Source: an uncultured Opitutales bacterium
GTDB lineage: Bacteria > Verrucomicrobiota > Verrucomicrobiia > Opitutales > Seribacteraceae
NCBI GenBank assembly: GCA_943789375.1
Contig: CALSTX010000010.1
Location: 186,001 to 250,000, forward strand
DNA length: 64,000 bases
Direction: 5' to 3'
The notes under the pieces were generated by a model. The model was given only the letters and a program-made list of their open reading frames with translations. It was not told the DNA's origin and ran no database searches. Numbering within the stretch: the first letter of the stretch is position 1; the number at the start of each line of letters is the position of its first letter. This document shows positions 1 through 8,119 of the stretch, in pieces. The position numbers and the translations under genes are program-made.

Positions 1-325
1 TTATTTCGACCAGCCTTTCGGTTTCTGGGCGAGGTATAAGTGCTCTTTCATCGCATTTTAACTTTAAATTGCAAAATTCAACACAACCAAGGAGATGCTG
101 CAAGGGTCTACGGCTTCCCCTATCAACAACCATATCACGGATTTTGGCAACTTGCTCTTGGGGTACATAATTATCGAACTCGAGATATATTTCTACCCTC
201 TTTTTGTTAGTTAAAAATGAAACGATCCATTCTGCATCACATTTCGCTGATGGTACGTCTTTTCGGATTAAAAACTCTTTCGATTTTTCAATGATTTCTC
301 CGTAAGTTAAACGATTATCCTTCAT
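1..325 (-). CDS. prmC: Release factor glutamine methyltransferase PrmC (HemK), N-terminal part, cut by window edge
   Basis: PrmC methylates the glutamine of the GGQ motif in class I release factors, using S-adenosylmethionine. I translated the minus strand from the ATG at 325. It gives 108 open codons (MKDNRLTYGEIIEKSK...) ending at the window edge. The signature RRPLQHLLG near residue 80 and ALIPRPETERLVE near residue 100 are the conserved PrmC N-terminal domain and the start of its linker to the methyltransferase domain. The catalytic NPPY motif lies beyond the window. The start codon lies inside the end of prfA (11-bp overlap, 315-325), the usual prfA-prmC pairing in which substrate and modifier are co-expressed. 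The identification is strong; only the 3' part is unseen. Confidence 0.9.
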   Translation of the reverse strand, partial: MKDNRLTYGEIIEKSKEFLIRKDVPSAKCDAEWIVSFLTNKKRVEIYLEFDNYVPQEQVAKIRDMVVDRGSRRPLQHLLGCVEFCNLKLKCDERALIPRPETERLVEI

Positions 326-1394
326 TACTTTTAAGAAGATTATCAAGACTTAATTTTTGATAATAACTATTTAAATTTTCAAAGATATGGTCCAAATCAC
401 CCATTAATGATTCATTTAAAGCATGAGAAGTATAATGAATTCTATGGTCTGTTATTCTACTTTGGGGAAAATTGTAGGTTCTAATTCTTTCGCTTCTATC
501 TCCTGTTCCGACTTGATCTTTTCGCTCTTTTGCGTATTTCTCTCTTTCTTCATTCTGTTTCACTTTGAGCAAACGAGACCTTAACACCGTCATTGCTTTA
601 TTTTTGTTTTTGAGTTGAGACCTTTCGTCTGCACAGTAAACATTAATTCCGCTTGGTTTATGAAGCAGTTGAACAGCTGAATCTGTGGTATTAACCCCTT
701 GACCTCCTGGACCGCTTGCTCTGCAGACACTTATTTCCAAGTCTGAGGGGTCAATATCAATTTCAACTTCTTTTGCTTCCGGTAAAACAGCTACAGTTGC
801 TGTTGATGTATGTATCCTTCCGCTTGCTTCAGTTACAGGTACGCGTTGAACTCTATGAACACCACTTTCTAACTTTAATTTAGACCAGGCATCCTCTCCT
901 TTGATCATAAAAATAACTTCCTTAAATCCACCAGAATCTGAAGAACTTTGCGAAAGACATTCTACATTCCAACTTTTGTTTTCACAATATTTACAGTACA
1001 TGCGATACAGATCTAGTGCAAAAAGAGAAGCCTCATTACCACCTGCTCCTGCTCTTATTTCAAGAATTGTGTTTCTACCTACATCGGGGTCTTCGGGAAG
1101 CATTGCAAGTAGAAGGCTTTCGGTAAATAATGTAGCTTTCTTATTAAGATGAACGATATCATCTCTAGCGGTATCTGCAAATTCATCATCATTAAGTAAT
1201 TCTTTGCTTTGGTCGATTTCTATGTTAACTGCATTTAATTTCTCTGCCGTTTCAAGAATATTTTTCAAACGATTATGTTCTCGAGATAGAGAAGATGAAA
1301 GCTGAGCATCCTTAAATATCTCAGGGTTTGACAATTGAGACTCCAATTCATTGTAACGTTGCCGAAAGGGTTCAATGTCTGGTATTATATCCAT
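315..1394 (-). CDS. prfA: Peptide chain release factor 1 (RF1)
   Basis: RF1 recognises UAA and UAG stop codons and triggers peptidyl-tRNA hydrolysis. The GGQ catalytic motif sits in RASGPGGQGVNTTDSA (about residue 230) and the stop-codon reading tripeptide is PVT in RVQRVPVTEASG (about residue 187). PxT marks RF1, whereas RF2 has SPF. The length of about 359 aa is normal. A TTG start at 1403 would add MKD; I prefer the ATG at 1394, which gives MDIIPDIEPFRQRYNELE, matching the usual RF1 beginning. No Shine-Dalgarno is visible for either. The gene overlaps prmC at its 3' end and is divergent from the HAD phosphatase gene, with a short promoter-sized gap at 1395-1457. Confidence 0.95.
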   Translation of the reverse strand: MDIIPDIEPFRQRYNELESQLSNPEIFKDAQLSSSLSREHNRLKNILETAEKLNAVNIEIDQSKELLNDDEFADTARDDIVHLNKKATLFTESLLLAMLPEDPDVGRNTILEIRAGAGGNEASLFALDLYRMYCKYCENKSWNVECLSQSSSDSGGFKEVIFMIKGEDAWSKLKLESGVHRVQRVPVTEASGRIHTSTATVAVLPEAKEVEIDIDPSDLEISVCRASGPGGQGVNTTDSAVQLLHKPSGINVYCADERSQLKNKNKAMTVLRSRLLKVKQNEEREKYAKERKDQVGTGDRSERIRTYNFPQSRITDHRIHYTSHALNESLMGDLDHIFENLNSYYQKLSLDNLLKSNEG

Positions 1395-1457
1395 ATCTTT
1401 CAATATATCATAATTTAGGGCAATTCGGAATCCGTAAATATTTAATTACTTCTAATC

Positions 1458-2465
1458 ATGTTACAAATTCACGGACAAAACATAATTGCTTGTGTGTGGG
1501 ACTTCGATAAAACCCTTATACCGGGATACATGCAGACCCCATTATTCAACCATTATTCAATTGATGAGGCTAAATTTTGGAAAGAAGTGAATGAATTACC
1601 ATCATTGTATTCTAGTCGAGGACTTACTGTATCCCCGGACACAATTTATTTAAATCATTTACTTAGTTATGTAAAAAATGGTCCGATGCGCGGATTAACA
1701 AATCAGAAATTACTAGAACTTGGAGCAGAGTTAAAGTTTTGTCCAGGGCTACCAGAGCTTTTCGAGGAATTGCTTGGAATTGCTAACAGCGTAGAGTTCG
1801 AAAGCTATGATTTTAAAGTTGAGCACTACATAATAAGTACAGGCTTATCCCAAATGATTAAGGGTAGCCAGATATTCTCTTTTGTTGAAGATGTTTTTGC
1901 CTGTGAGTTTATTGAGTCACCTGTACCTCCAAATTTTATGAATCAGAGTGAACTTTCTTTACCGTTGGATCTTGAGATATCGCAAGTTGGAATGACGGTA
2001 GATAATACCATAAAAACTAGATTTATTTTCGAAATTAATAAAGGATCCAATAAGAATTCTTCAATTGATGTTAATACTTCCATTCCACACCAAGATCGTC
2101 GTGTACCTATTGACCAAATGCTCTATGTTGCAGATGGTCCCAGTGATGTCCCAGTTTTTGCAGTTGTTAAACAAATGGGAGGCAAGACTTACGCAGTTTA
2201 TGATCCATCCAACGAAAGAGAATTTGAGCAAACTTGTGACCTTGTTGAAAGATCAAGGGTCCATAATAATGGACCTGCAGATTATCGCAGTCATTCGCCA
2301 ACTTCAATATGGATGAAGCAAAAAGTAAAAGAAATCATGCGGCAAATGATAAAAAAAAGACAAAACCAACTAGATGCTCGATCTAGTAATCCCCCCAAGC
2401 ATTTGTCATCTGGGGAAAATTCTATTGATTTAAAAAATGTGAAGCAAGATACTCTATGGAAATGA
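1458..2465 (+). CDS. HAD-superfamily phosphatase
   Basis: This 335-aa protein carries the haloacid dehalogenase motifs in order: motif I WDFDKTLIP (nucleophile Asp and acid/base Asp, about residues 15-20), motif II IISTGLS (about residue 125), and motif IV VADGPSDVPVF (about residue 224), the metal-binding acidic pair. Family knowledge suggests a Mg-dependent phosphatase of the phosphoserine-phosphatase-like type with a large cap between motifs I and II. The substrate cannot be told. The last 50 residues are polar, lysine-rich and low in structure. It heads a plus-strand run and overlaps pyrB by 10 bp, so it is probably co-transcribed with the pyrimidine genes; a nucleotide-related substrate is possible but unproven. 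Confidence 0.8.
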   Translation: MLQIHGQNIIACVWDFDKTLIPGYMQTPLFNHYSIDEAKFWKEVNELPSLYSSRGLTVSPDTIYLNHLLSYVKNGPMRGLTNQKLLELGAELKFCPGLPELFEELLGIANSVEFESYDFKVEHYIISTGLSQMIKGSQIFSFVEDVFACEFIESPVPPNFMNQSELSLPLDLEISQVGMTVDNTIKTRFIFEINKGSNKNSSIDVNTSIPHQDRRVPIDQMLYVADGPSDVPVFAVVKQMGGKTYAVYDPSNEREFEQTCDLVERSRVHNNGPADYRSHSPTSIWMKQKVKEIMRQMIKKRQNQLDARSSNPPKHLSSGENSIDLKNVKQDTLWK

Positions 2466-3394
2466 GTTGGAGTCGAACATCTTTATTGGGCCTAGAAGAG
2501 CTAACCGCAGAAGAAATAAAAATAATTTTAGAACTTGCATTAGAGTTTAAAAAAAATCTGCAAAATAAAGTCCTTCCGACAAAAAACTTGAAAGGAAAAC
2601 GGATCGTCAATCTCTTCATGGAACCAAGTACTCGTACTCGGGTTGCTTTTGAAATAGCAGCCAAGTCCTTGTCAGCAGATGTAATATCGATCGCAAGTCA
2701 AAGCAGTAGTTTGACCAAGGGGGAAACGCTTAAAGATACAGCTAACAACATTCAAGCGTTGGGAGCAGATGCAATTGTTATACGCCACCCATCTGCCGGA
2801 TCCCCTTTATTTTTATCTAAAACTATACCAGTTCCCATTATAAATGCCGGTGATGGATCTCATGAACATCCAAGCCAAGCTTTGTTAGATATATTTACCT
2901 TACAGCAAAAACTTGGGCCCTTGGACAATAAGAACATTACTATTTTAGGAGATATTTTATTTAGTCGTGTTGCTAGGTCGAATTTGTGGGGTCTAAAAAA
3001 GCTAGGTGCAAATGTAACCCTAGTTGGCCCATCGACTTTAGTTCCCAGAGAATTTGAAAAATTAGGGGCCATTGTATCCCATGATGTTGATAAATCCCTA
3101 AAGCATGCTGATGCGATTATGCTTTTAAGGATACAGCATGAAAGACAAAGTACTTCTCATTTTCCATCACTAGAGGAATATACTAAAATATTCGGTCTTA
3201 ACAATGACCGAGCTAAGCTTTTGAAGCCTAATGCCATTATACTTCACCCTGGACCAATCAACCGTGGAGTAGAGATAGAATCATCAATTGCAGATTCAAA
3301 AAATTCAGTTATTCTGCAACAAGTAACTAACGGAATTGCGGTAAGAATGGCGATTCTATACCTCTGTGCAAACTACCCGTCTCGCTGTGAATAA
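2456..3394 (+). CDS. pyrB: Aspartate carbamoyltransferase catalytic subunit
   Basis: PyrB joins carbamoyl phosphate and aspartate, the first committed step of UMP synthesis. Visible motifs are the carbamoyl-phosphate loop MEPSTRTR (about residues 55-62), the adjacent-subunit loop SSLTKGETLKDT, HPSQALLD, and near the C-terminus LHPGPINRGVEI. The length of 312 aa is typical. Either the ATG at 2456 or the one at 2462 could start it. It overlaps the upstream HAD gene and the downstream pyrC' gene, indicating translational coupling. No regulatory pyrI is seen; instead the partner is a dihydroorotase-like chain, as in the PyrB-PyrC' complexes known from Pseudomonas and Aquifex. Confidence 0.96.
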   Translation: MEMSWSRTSLLGLEELTAEEIKIILELALEFKKNLQNKVLPTKNLKGKRIVNLFMEPSTRTRVAFEIAAKSLSADVISIASQSSSLTKGETLKDTANNIQALGADAIVIRHPSAGSPLFLSKTIPVPIINAGDGSHEHPSQALLDIFTLQQKLGPLDNKNITILGDILFSRVARSNLWGLKKLGANVTLVGPSTLVPREFEKLGAIVSHDVDKSLKHADAIMLLRIQHERQSTSHFPSLEEYTKIFGLNNDRAKLLKPNAIILHPGPINRGVEIESSIADSKNSVILQQVTNGIAVRMAILYLCANYPSRCE

Positions 3395-4667
3395 TTTACA
3401 CTTAAAAAATGGTCATGTTGTTGATCCAGCCAACAACATAAATGGGGTAAGGGATTTATGGATTCAAGGGTCAAGGTTTATCGAAAAAGATGAAGTTAAG
3501 GAAGGCAGCAACCTAGAGGTAATAGACTTAACAGGAAGAATGATACTTCCAGGCTTTGTTGACCTAAGGTGCCATCCTAGGAATGTTACCGGTGGAAGTA
3601 CGGAAAATATTTGTAGTATCAGTAAAACAGCTGCTCAGGGGGGCTATACCTCTATCTTGGGAATGCCGAATATTTCCCCTTTTATAGATAATCCTGGGGA
3701 TGCTAGGTATGCCACGGAATGTGCAGAAAGAGACGCAGTGGTCAAATTTCATTTAGCAGGAGCTTTAACAGAAAAGTCAGAAGGTAACAAACTATCACCA
3801 ATAGGTTCCTTGAAGGAATCTGGAATAATTGCGGTGACAGATTGCCCTTACTCAACCCAAAATAACGAGATATTTGTAAAAGGGGTAGAATACGCAGCGA
3901 TGTTTAATTTACCAGTTATCGATTTCCCCAGAGAATTATCTTTATCAAAGCATGGCACAGCTCATGACAGCGCAATTGCCCTTGCTATGGGTCTTGGGGG
4001 CTACCCGAGAATGGCGGAGGAAATGTTTGTTCAAAGATCGATTACAGTTTCTCGAAATTTGGATGTGCCAATTCATTTATCTTCTATATCATCAAAAGGA
4101 TCAGTTGAGCTCATTCATGACGCCAAATCAAAAGGTATAAGAATAACAGCTGATACCACACCCCATCATATCTTTTTTGATGATCGCATGATAAAAGATT
4201 ATGATGCAAATTTTAAAACTCACCCACCTTTGCGCGAAGAGTGTGACCAGAAAGCCCTATTATCAGGGCTTAAGGAAGGCACCATTGATGCTATATGTAC
4301 GGCACATGAACCGCACCAGAATTATTTGAAGCAAGCAGAATACGATGTTGCTCCAGCTGGCGTTACCTCACTCGACACATGCTTCAGTGCAATATTTACA
4401 AGATTTTTTGCAGAAACAAAAAATATTGCGTTTGAATGCGCAAAGTGGCTTTCATATAATCCGGCCAAAATTCTTAAAATTGAAGGTGGAAATTTGGGAA
4501 GAGGAATGTGTGCAGATTTTGTAGTAATTAATTCAAACCAAAAAATGATTTATACACAAAATAATACTTCTAGTCTTGCTTCCAATAACCCTTTTTATGG
4601 AAAAGATTTAAGATCAATTATTGAAAAAACATTCGTGAATGGTAAGGTTATATTTGATAATGTTTAA
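3366..4667 (+). CDS. pyrC: Dihydroorotase-like protein, probably non-catalytic PyrC'
   Basis: The overall sequence is a class I dihydroorotase of about 430 aa (GFVDLRCHPRN, GMPNISPFIDN, TPHHIFFDD, NFKTHPPLR). Two catalytic elements are missing. The metal-binding D-x-H-x-H motif reads D66-L-R-C-H70, so the first His is Arg, and the canonical ATDHAPH motif reads CTAHEPH, so the catalytic Asp is Ala313. This is the pattern of PyrC' subunits, which support aspartate carbamoyltransferase without dihydroorotase activity. The gene overlaps pyrB, in keeping with a shared complex. The GTG start at 3366 overlaps pyrB by 29 bp; a second GTG at 3387 would cut the overlap to 8 bp. An active PyrC should exist elsewhere in the genome. 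Confidence 0.88.
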   Translation: MQTTRLAVNNLHLKNGHVVDPANNINGVRDLWIQGSRFIEKDEVKEGSNLEVIDLTGRMILPGFVDLRCHPRNVTGGSTENICSISKTAAQGGYTSILGMPNISPFIDNPGDARYATECAERDAVVKFHLAGALTEKSEGNKLSPIGSLKESGIIAVTDCPYSTQNNEIFVKGVEYAAMFNLPVIDFPRELSLSKHGTAHDSAIALAMGLGGYPRMAEEMFVQRSITVSRNLDVPIHLSSISSKGSVELIHDAKSKGIRITADTTPHHIFFDDRMIKDYDANFKTHPPLREECDQKALLSGLKEGTIDAICTAHEPHQNYLKQAEYDVAPAGVTSLDTCFSAIFTRFFAETKNIAFECAKWLSYNPAKILKIEGGNLGRGMCADFVVINSNQKMIYTQNNTSSLASNNPFYGKDLRSIIEKTFVNGKVIFDNV

Positions 4668-4679
4668 TAAATTTTATAA

Positions 4680-5369
4680 ATGATAGGATTGATCTTTTCG
4701 CTCCTATTATCATTATATGGTCTAATTTTAATTGTTAAGGAATACGGAAACAAAACCTTAGTATTACCTACTGTTTATGCAAGCAAACCAGGGCAAGACA
4801 TCCTCTTGGGCTTGTTTTGCATTATACTGATATTCTACCCAGGCAGTCATTTTTTGCTTATTGGATTAATCATTTTTAAATATTGTACAAAAATACATTT
4901 TATAAAATTTTCCAAAATGATAAATTTCAAAAGTAGCAGGCAAGGTATAAGATGGACTGTAACTTTTATAAAGTTTTGGCCAGTTATATTTATATTTTCT
5001 ATGCTTTCCTTTTTTTTCTTCCAAGACTATCCTCTTCAGAGCAATGTTAATCAATTAAGAGGTGATGATACAAATCAAATCATATCGATCATCATATCTT
5101 CACTAATAATTGCACCTATAATTGAAGAAATAGTATTCAGAAAATTTTTATATACTGGTTTTAAATCTACTTTGGGTATTGGAATATCAGCAATTTTAAG
5201 TTCTTTCATATTTGCATTGATTCATCTTAATATTTTTTCATTCATTGTACTCTTTATATTTGGTCTATTTTTATGTTATTGTTATGAAAAATATAATACG
5301 ATTTATGCTCCGATTTGGATACATTTCATGTTTAATCTATTCATGGTCCTCTCCATACTAGCCAAATGA
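4680..5369 (+). CDS. CPBP-family intramembrane metalloprotease (CAAX protease-like)
   Basis: This hydrophobic 229-aa protein has several membrane spans. The Rce1/CPBP motifs are visible: EEIVFRKFLY (the EExxxR motif, about residue 150), FALIHLN (His of motif 2, about residue 178) and WIHFMFNL near the C-terminus (motif 3). Family members are membrane proteases or membrane-associated factors in prenyl-protein processing, bacteriocin immunity or envelope stress; the substrate here is unknown. It lies 12 bp after pyrC' and overlaps tsaE by 4 bp (ATGA), so it is co-transcribed with both. The DNA is noticeably AT-rich, but that is common for membrane proteins. Confidence 0.85.
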   Translation: MIGLIFSLLLSLYGLILIVKEYGNKTLVLPTVYASKPGQDILLGLFCIILIFYPGSHFLLIGLIIFKYCTKIHFIKFSKMINFKSSRQGIRWTVTFIKFWPVIFIFSMLSFFFFQDYPLQSNVNQLRGDDTNQIISIIISSLIIAPIIEEIVFRKFLYTGFKSTLGIGISAILSSFIFALIHLNIFSFIVLFIFGLFLCYCYEKYNTIYAPIWIHFMFNLFMVLSILAK

Positions 5370-5800
5370 ATGATTCAATTTCACTTGGAAAAAAATACCA
5401 TTGCAATTCTTTATCTGAATCAAAAAATTTTGCATTCAATTTAGCAACAACTTTAGCTCCGCCATATGTTCTTTATTTAAACGGAGATCTTGGAACTGGT
5501 AAAACTTTTCTGTGCCAATCAATTGGAGCTTTTTATGAAACAGAATTAGTAAATAGTTCTTCTTTCTCTAGGGTTACAACCTCTGTTGGTAATATTAATA
5601 TTATACACTGCGATTTTTACCGCACAAAACCTGAAGACTTTTTTTTTGAGTTTCAAATAGAACCTCTTCTTATTGACCCCTGGGTATTATTGATTGAATG
5701 GGGGGAGGTTGGGGGTTGGGATTTTGGTTGTCGTGAATACGAAATTGAGGCTAAGCATATTAGTAAGAATGCAAGGCAATACACACTCTCGATGCACTAG
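5366..5800 (+). CDS. tsaE: tRNA threonylcarbamoyladenosine biosynthesis ATPase TsaE
   Basis: TsaE is the ATPase that works with TsaB and TsaD to place t6A at position 37 of ANN-decoding tRNAs. The Walker A motif is GDLGTGKTF (about residues 39-47). HCDFYR and LLIEWGE near residues 85-115 are the family's metal and nucleotide contacts. The length of 144 aa is normal. The ATG lies in the ATGA overlap with the CPBP gene. Its stop shares a CTAG palindrome (5797-5800) with the stop of the convergent gene on the minus strand, so there is no room for a separate bidirectional terminator. Confidence 0.92.
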   Translation: MNDSISLGKKYHCNSLSESKNFAFNLATTLAPPYVLYLNGDLGTGKTFLCQSIGAFYETELVNSSSFSRVTTSVGNINIIHCDFYRTKPEDFFFEFQIEPLLIDPWVLLIEWGEVGGWDFGCREYEIEAKHISKNARQYTLSMH

Positions 5801-6969
5801 TTAAGTTCTAGTGATCCGGTACTGTATTCGTTTATATATCCTGATTTGGCTAACCATTTAATTTCTAAAATTATACTTTTAGTCGTTACTGCGTCTGTTT
5901 TCAAAATTTCAATTACTGCCTTCTTATTAATATTCTTATTTTCTGAAATTACTTTAAAAATTTCATTCACTAATTTATTAGCATTCATTTCTGCTGCGGA
6001 TTTTCTTGCGTTATACCTTACATAAAAAATTTCATCTTTTCTGAATGTAAAGAATGGGTTTTTTTTAAAAGATATTAAGCATGCTATAAAAAAATCTTTA
6101 CGCCATCTATTTTTGTTTGATAATAAATCTAGTATCTCTTTGTTTATAGATTCGGGTAATAAATGTAAGTTTTTACTCTTAAGTACAATTTGATTAATAT
6201 TCACAAAATACTTCTCAAAATTTTCTTCTACGAGTGACCGAATTTTTTCAAGACTGTAAATTCCTATACTAGTAGTATCTAAAAATTTATAAGAATATCG
6301 TTTGATAATTTGTTTAGACCAGTCATCAATTTGTTCTTTATCGTCAATTCTTGTAAGTTTAGTAATAAAGTTCTTTGTCTGTAACTTTAATCTATATTCG
6401 TGCAAATGGTGTTCGACAATCTGATTAAAGTCATGGAAATTTGTTGGTGGAAGTATTTTTTTTGTTATTGGGCACTGTAATACATAAGTAAAATTACCTT
6501 TCGGTAATTCTTCGCTTTCAATTACAGATTCAATTATTTTATTTTCAGTTAAACAAAGAAGATGTTGTACCGCCTGTTCTTTATTTGAGAAAACTTCCTT
6601 TGTTTTCTTCGATTGCCACAGATCTTTATTTTTATCTCTACAAACAATTTTTATCGCTAATCGCTCCTTTTTTTCTGTGATTACATCTGCTATTTCCTTC
6701 AATGAATAAGCAATGCTTGTTTGTTTAATTTTTTGTTTAATTTCCTGTATTATTTCTTGAGTGGGTAAAACAGTGTAAAAGAATTTGTTGCTTATAGATT
6801 CCCGGTGTACTTGCTTATGTCTTGTTTTTGAATTGTAACTTTTTTTATTTTTCTTAGCGACGGAATCATTTATTTTAGGGTATCTGCACTCCTTCTGTTT
6901 TTCCCATGATGGTGAGAGATTAAAATCTTTTAAGGTGGAAATATCTACCATGTCTTCATTTTCTTCCAT
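5797..6969 (-). CDS. Conserved hypothetical protein, 390 aa
   Basis: I cannot name a function. The protein is lysine-rich, with a polar disordered-looking N-terminus (about residues 1-65), a mixed middle region containing PKGNFTYVLQCPITKKILPPTNFHDF, and a helical C-terminus (about residues 310-390) that could be a winged-helix-like fold (NKKAVIEILKTDAVTTKSIILEIKWLAKSGYI). From memory, the middle motif resembles hypothetical proteins of planctomycetes and verrucomicrobia with a PPNxH signature; I could not check this. No signal peptide or membrane span is seen. The gene is AT-rich and isolated, convergent with tsaE, with an ATG start at 6969 and no Shine-Dalgarno. Confidence 0.75.
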   Translation of the reverse strand: MEENEDMVDISTLKDFNLSPSWEKQKECRYPKINDSVAKKNKKSYNSKTRHKQVHRESISNKFFYTVLPTQEIIQEIKQKIKQTSIAYSLKEIADVITEKKERLAIKIVCRDKNKDLWQSKKTKEVFSNKEQAVQHLLCLTENKIIESVIESEELPKGNFTYVLQCPITKKILPPTNFHDFNQIVEHHLHEYRLKLQTKNFITKLTRIDDKEQIDDWSKQIIKRYSYKFLDTTSIGIYSLEKIRSLVEENFEKYFVNINQIVLKSKNLHLLPESINKEILDLLSNKNRWRKDFFIACLISFKKNPFFTFRKDEIFYVRYNARKSAAEMNANKLVNEIFKVISENKNINKKAVIEILKTDAVTTKSIILEIKWLAKSGYINEYSTGSLELN

Positions 6970-7009
6970 TTTCGATCTTCAAAACTAATTGTTTACTAAT
7001 TGGATGATC

Positions 7010-7038
7010 TTGCTTTTATATAATTATTAATTTATAAG
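7010..7038 (+). promoter_or_regulatory. Possible sigma70-type promoter for tRNA-Leu
   Basis: TTGCTT (7010-7015) and TATAAG (7033-7038) are separated by 17 bp, and the -10 box ends 10 bp before the tRNA. The -10 matches 5 of 6 consensus bases and the -35 only 3 of 6. The region is very AT-rich, so chance matches are likely. Confidence 0.4.
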
Positions 7039-7048
7039 AAATTTCAAT

Positions 7049-7133
7049 GCTCAGGTGGCGGAATTGGTAGACGCGCTAGACTAAGGATCTAGTGCCGTAA
7101 GGCGTGGGGGTTCGAGTCCCCCCTTGAGCACCA
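7049..7133 (+). tRNA. tRNA-Leu (anticodon AAG)
   Basis: This is an 85-nt class II tRNA with an encoded CCA. The acceptor arms are GCTCAGG and CTTGAGC. The anticodon stem CTAGA/TCTAG encloses loop CTAAGGA, giving anticodon AAG. A variable arm (TGCCGTAAGGCG) and T-loop TTCGAGT follow. The next gene, on the opposite strand, ends directly at 7134, so the two are tail to tail with no gap. Confidence 0.96.
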
Positions 7134-8093
7134 TCATTTGGTTTTGTCAAATGTTCTATGTTTCGTTCTGAGACCATATTTAAATTCATCTTTGAATGTT
7201 TTATTGCCAAGTTTATCAAATCCCTCGAACAGTCCATGCTTTTGATTGTAGTGCCAATGCTCCAACAATCTTACAGTAAAATCACCGCCTTTTAATCTAT
7301 ATTTTGATACCACCCATTCGTTGAATTCTGGGGTGCCAATAGCGCCTTTGTATTTTTGTTTAGCTTTTTCATTAATTTCCATCCAAAGAGATGAATACTG
7401 TGTCCCCTCAGGGGACTGATAATTGTCTGGGTCTATAGGTTGTTCAAACCAAAAAATATGTGTTCCATGTTTTTTCCCATGCACATATTCTTTTGAATAA
7501 ACACCGATTCCTTTGTGGTTAAATCTATTTTGTGTTCCATGTTTTTTCCCGGATAAATACTTTATTTCTTCAATGATTTGCCCTGTTTTAAATTTTGTGA
7601 CCATTGTTCCACTAAAAGGAAAACTATCTTCTCCATGATATGCCAATGGTGTAGAATTCCACAAGCTAGTTTTAATAATACCTACCGATTTAATTTCCCC
7701 ATTTTTGGTTATAACTGGTCCAAGTTCAAAATTTTGCCCACCACTGCCAGTAATAATCGCTTTAACCTGTTTCGAATACCCATATCCACCGTAGGTCATA
7801 ACAAGTTTCACAAGTCTATTATCTTTGGTTAATTCAGGTTTTGCAATGGCACCAGACCCTTTCCAGAAAAGGTGCCGATCTATAAATTTTACTGAATTCG
7901 CTTCTTTGAAATGAAGCAGTGATGAGCTTTTGATATATTTATTGTAAGGACTGAATGGAATACTATCGCTGTTTCTTGTTTGTTTATCCCACCATGTTTC
8001 AAAATTAATAAATTTTCCTTCAAATAATATCATGAAAGCGAGTCCTGCTGTAACAAGAACAAGTGCAGATAAAGCGGTGAGAATTTTTTTCAT
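7134..8093 (-). CDS. Exported or membrane-anchored YwqK/MORN-like repeat protein
   Basis: The 319-aa product starts with MKKILTALSALVLVTAGLAFMILF, a signal peptide or N-terminal anchor, so it acts in the envelope or periplasm. The middle holds two to three short repeats of the form G-x-x-x-x-x-x-Y-x-x-GKKHGT (about residues 180-225), plus a later HWHYNQKHGLFEGFD. This pattern resembles MORN and YwqK-type beta-hairpin repeats. The repeat family is seen in many exported proteins and in putative antitoxins, but I see no toxin partner, so no such role is claimed. It lies 26 bp downstream of pyrD on the same strand and ends directly against tRNA-Leu. Confidence 0.7.
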   Translation of the reverse strand: MKKILTALSALVLVTAGLAFMILFEGKFINFETWWDKQTRNSDSIPFSPYNKYIKSSSLLHFKEANSVKFIDRHLFWKGSGAIAKPELTKDNRLVKLVMTYGGYGYSKQVKAIITGSGGQNFELGPVITKNGEIKSVGIIKTSLWNSTPLAYHGEDSFPFSGTMVTKFKTGQIIEEIKYLSGKKHGTQNRFNHKGIGVYSKEYVHGKKHGTHIFWFEQPIDPDNYQSPEGTQYSSLWMEINEKAKQKYKGAIGTPEFNEWVVSKYRLKGGDFTVRLLEHWHYNQKHGLFEGFDKLGNKTFKDEFKYGLRTKHRTFDKTK

Positions 8094-8119
8094 AAATCAA
8101 TCAAATAAAGCAAAGATTA

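Noticed and set aside
7134-8093. YwqK-like protein as the antitoxin of a toxin-antitoxin pair
   Set aside because: The repeat resembles the family, but it has a signal peptide and no toxin gene beside it.
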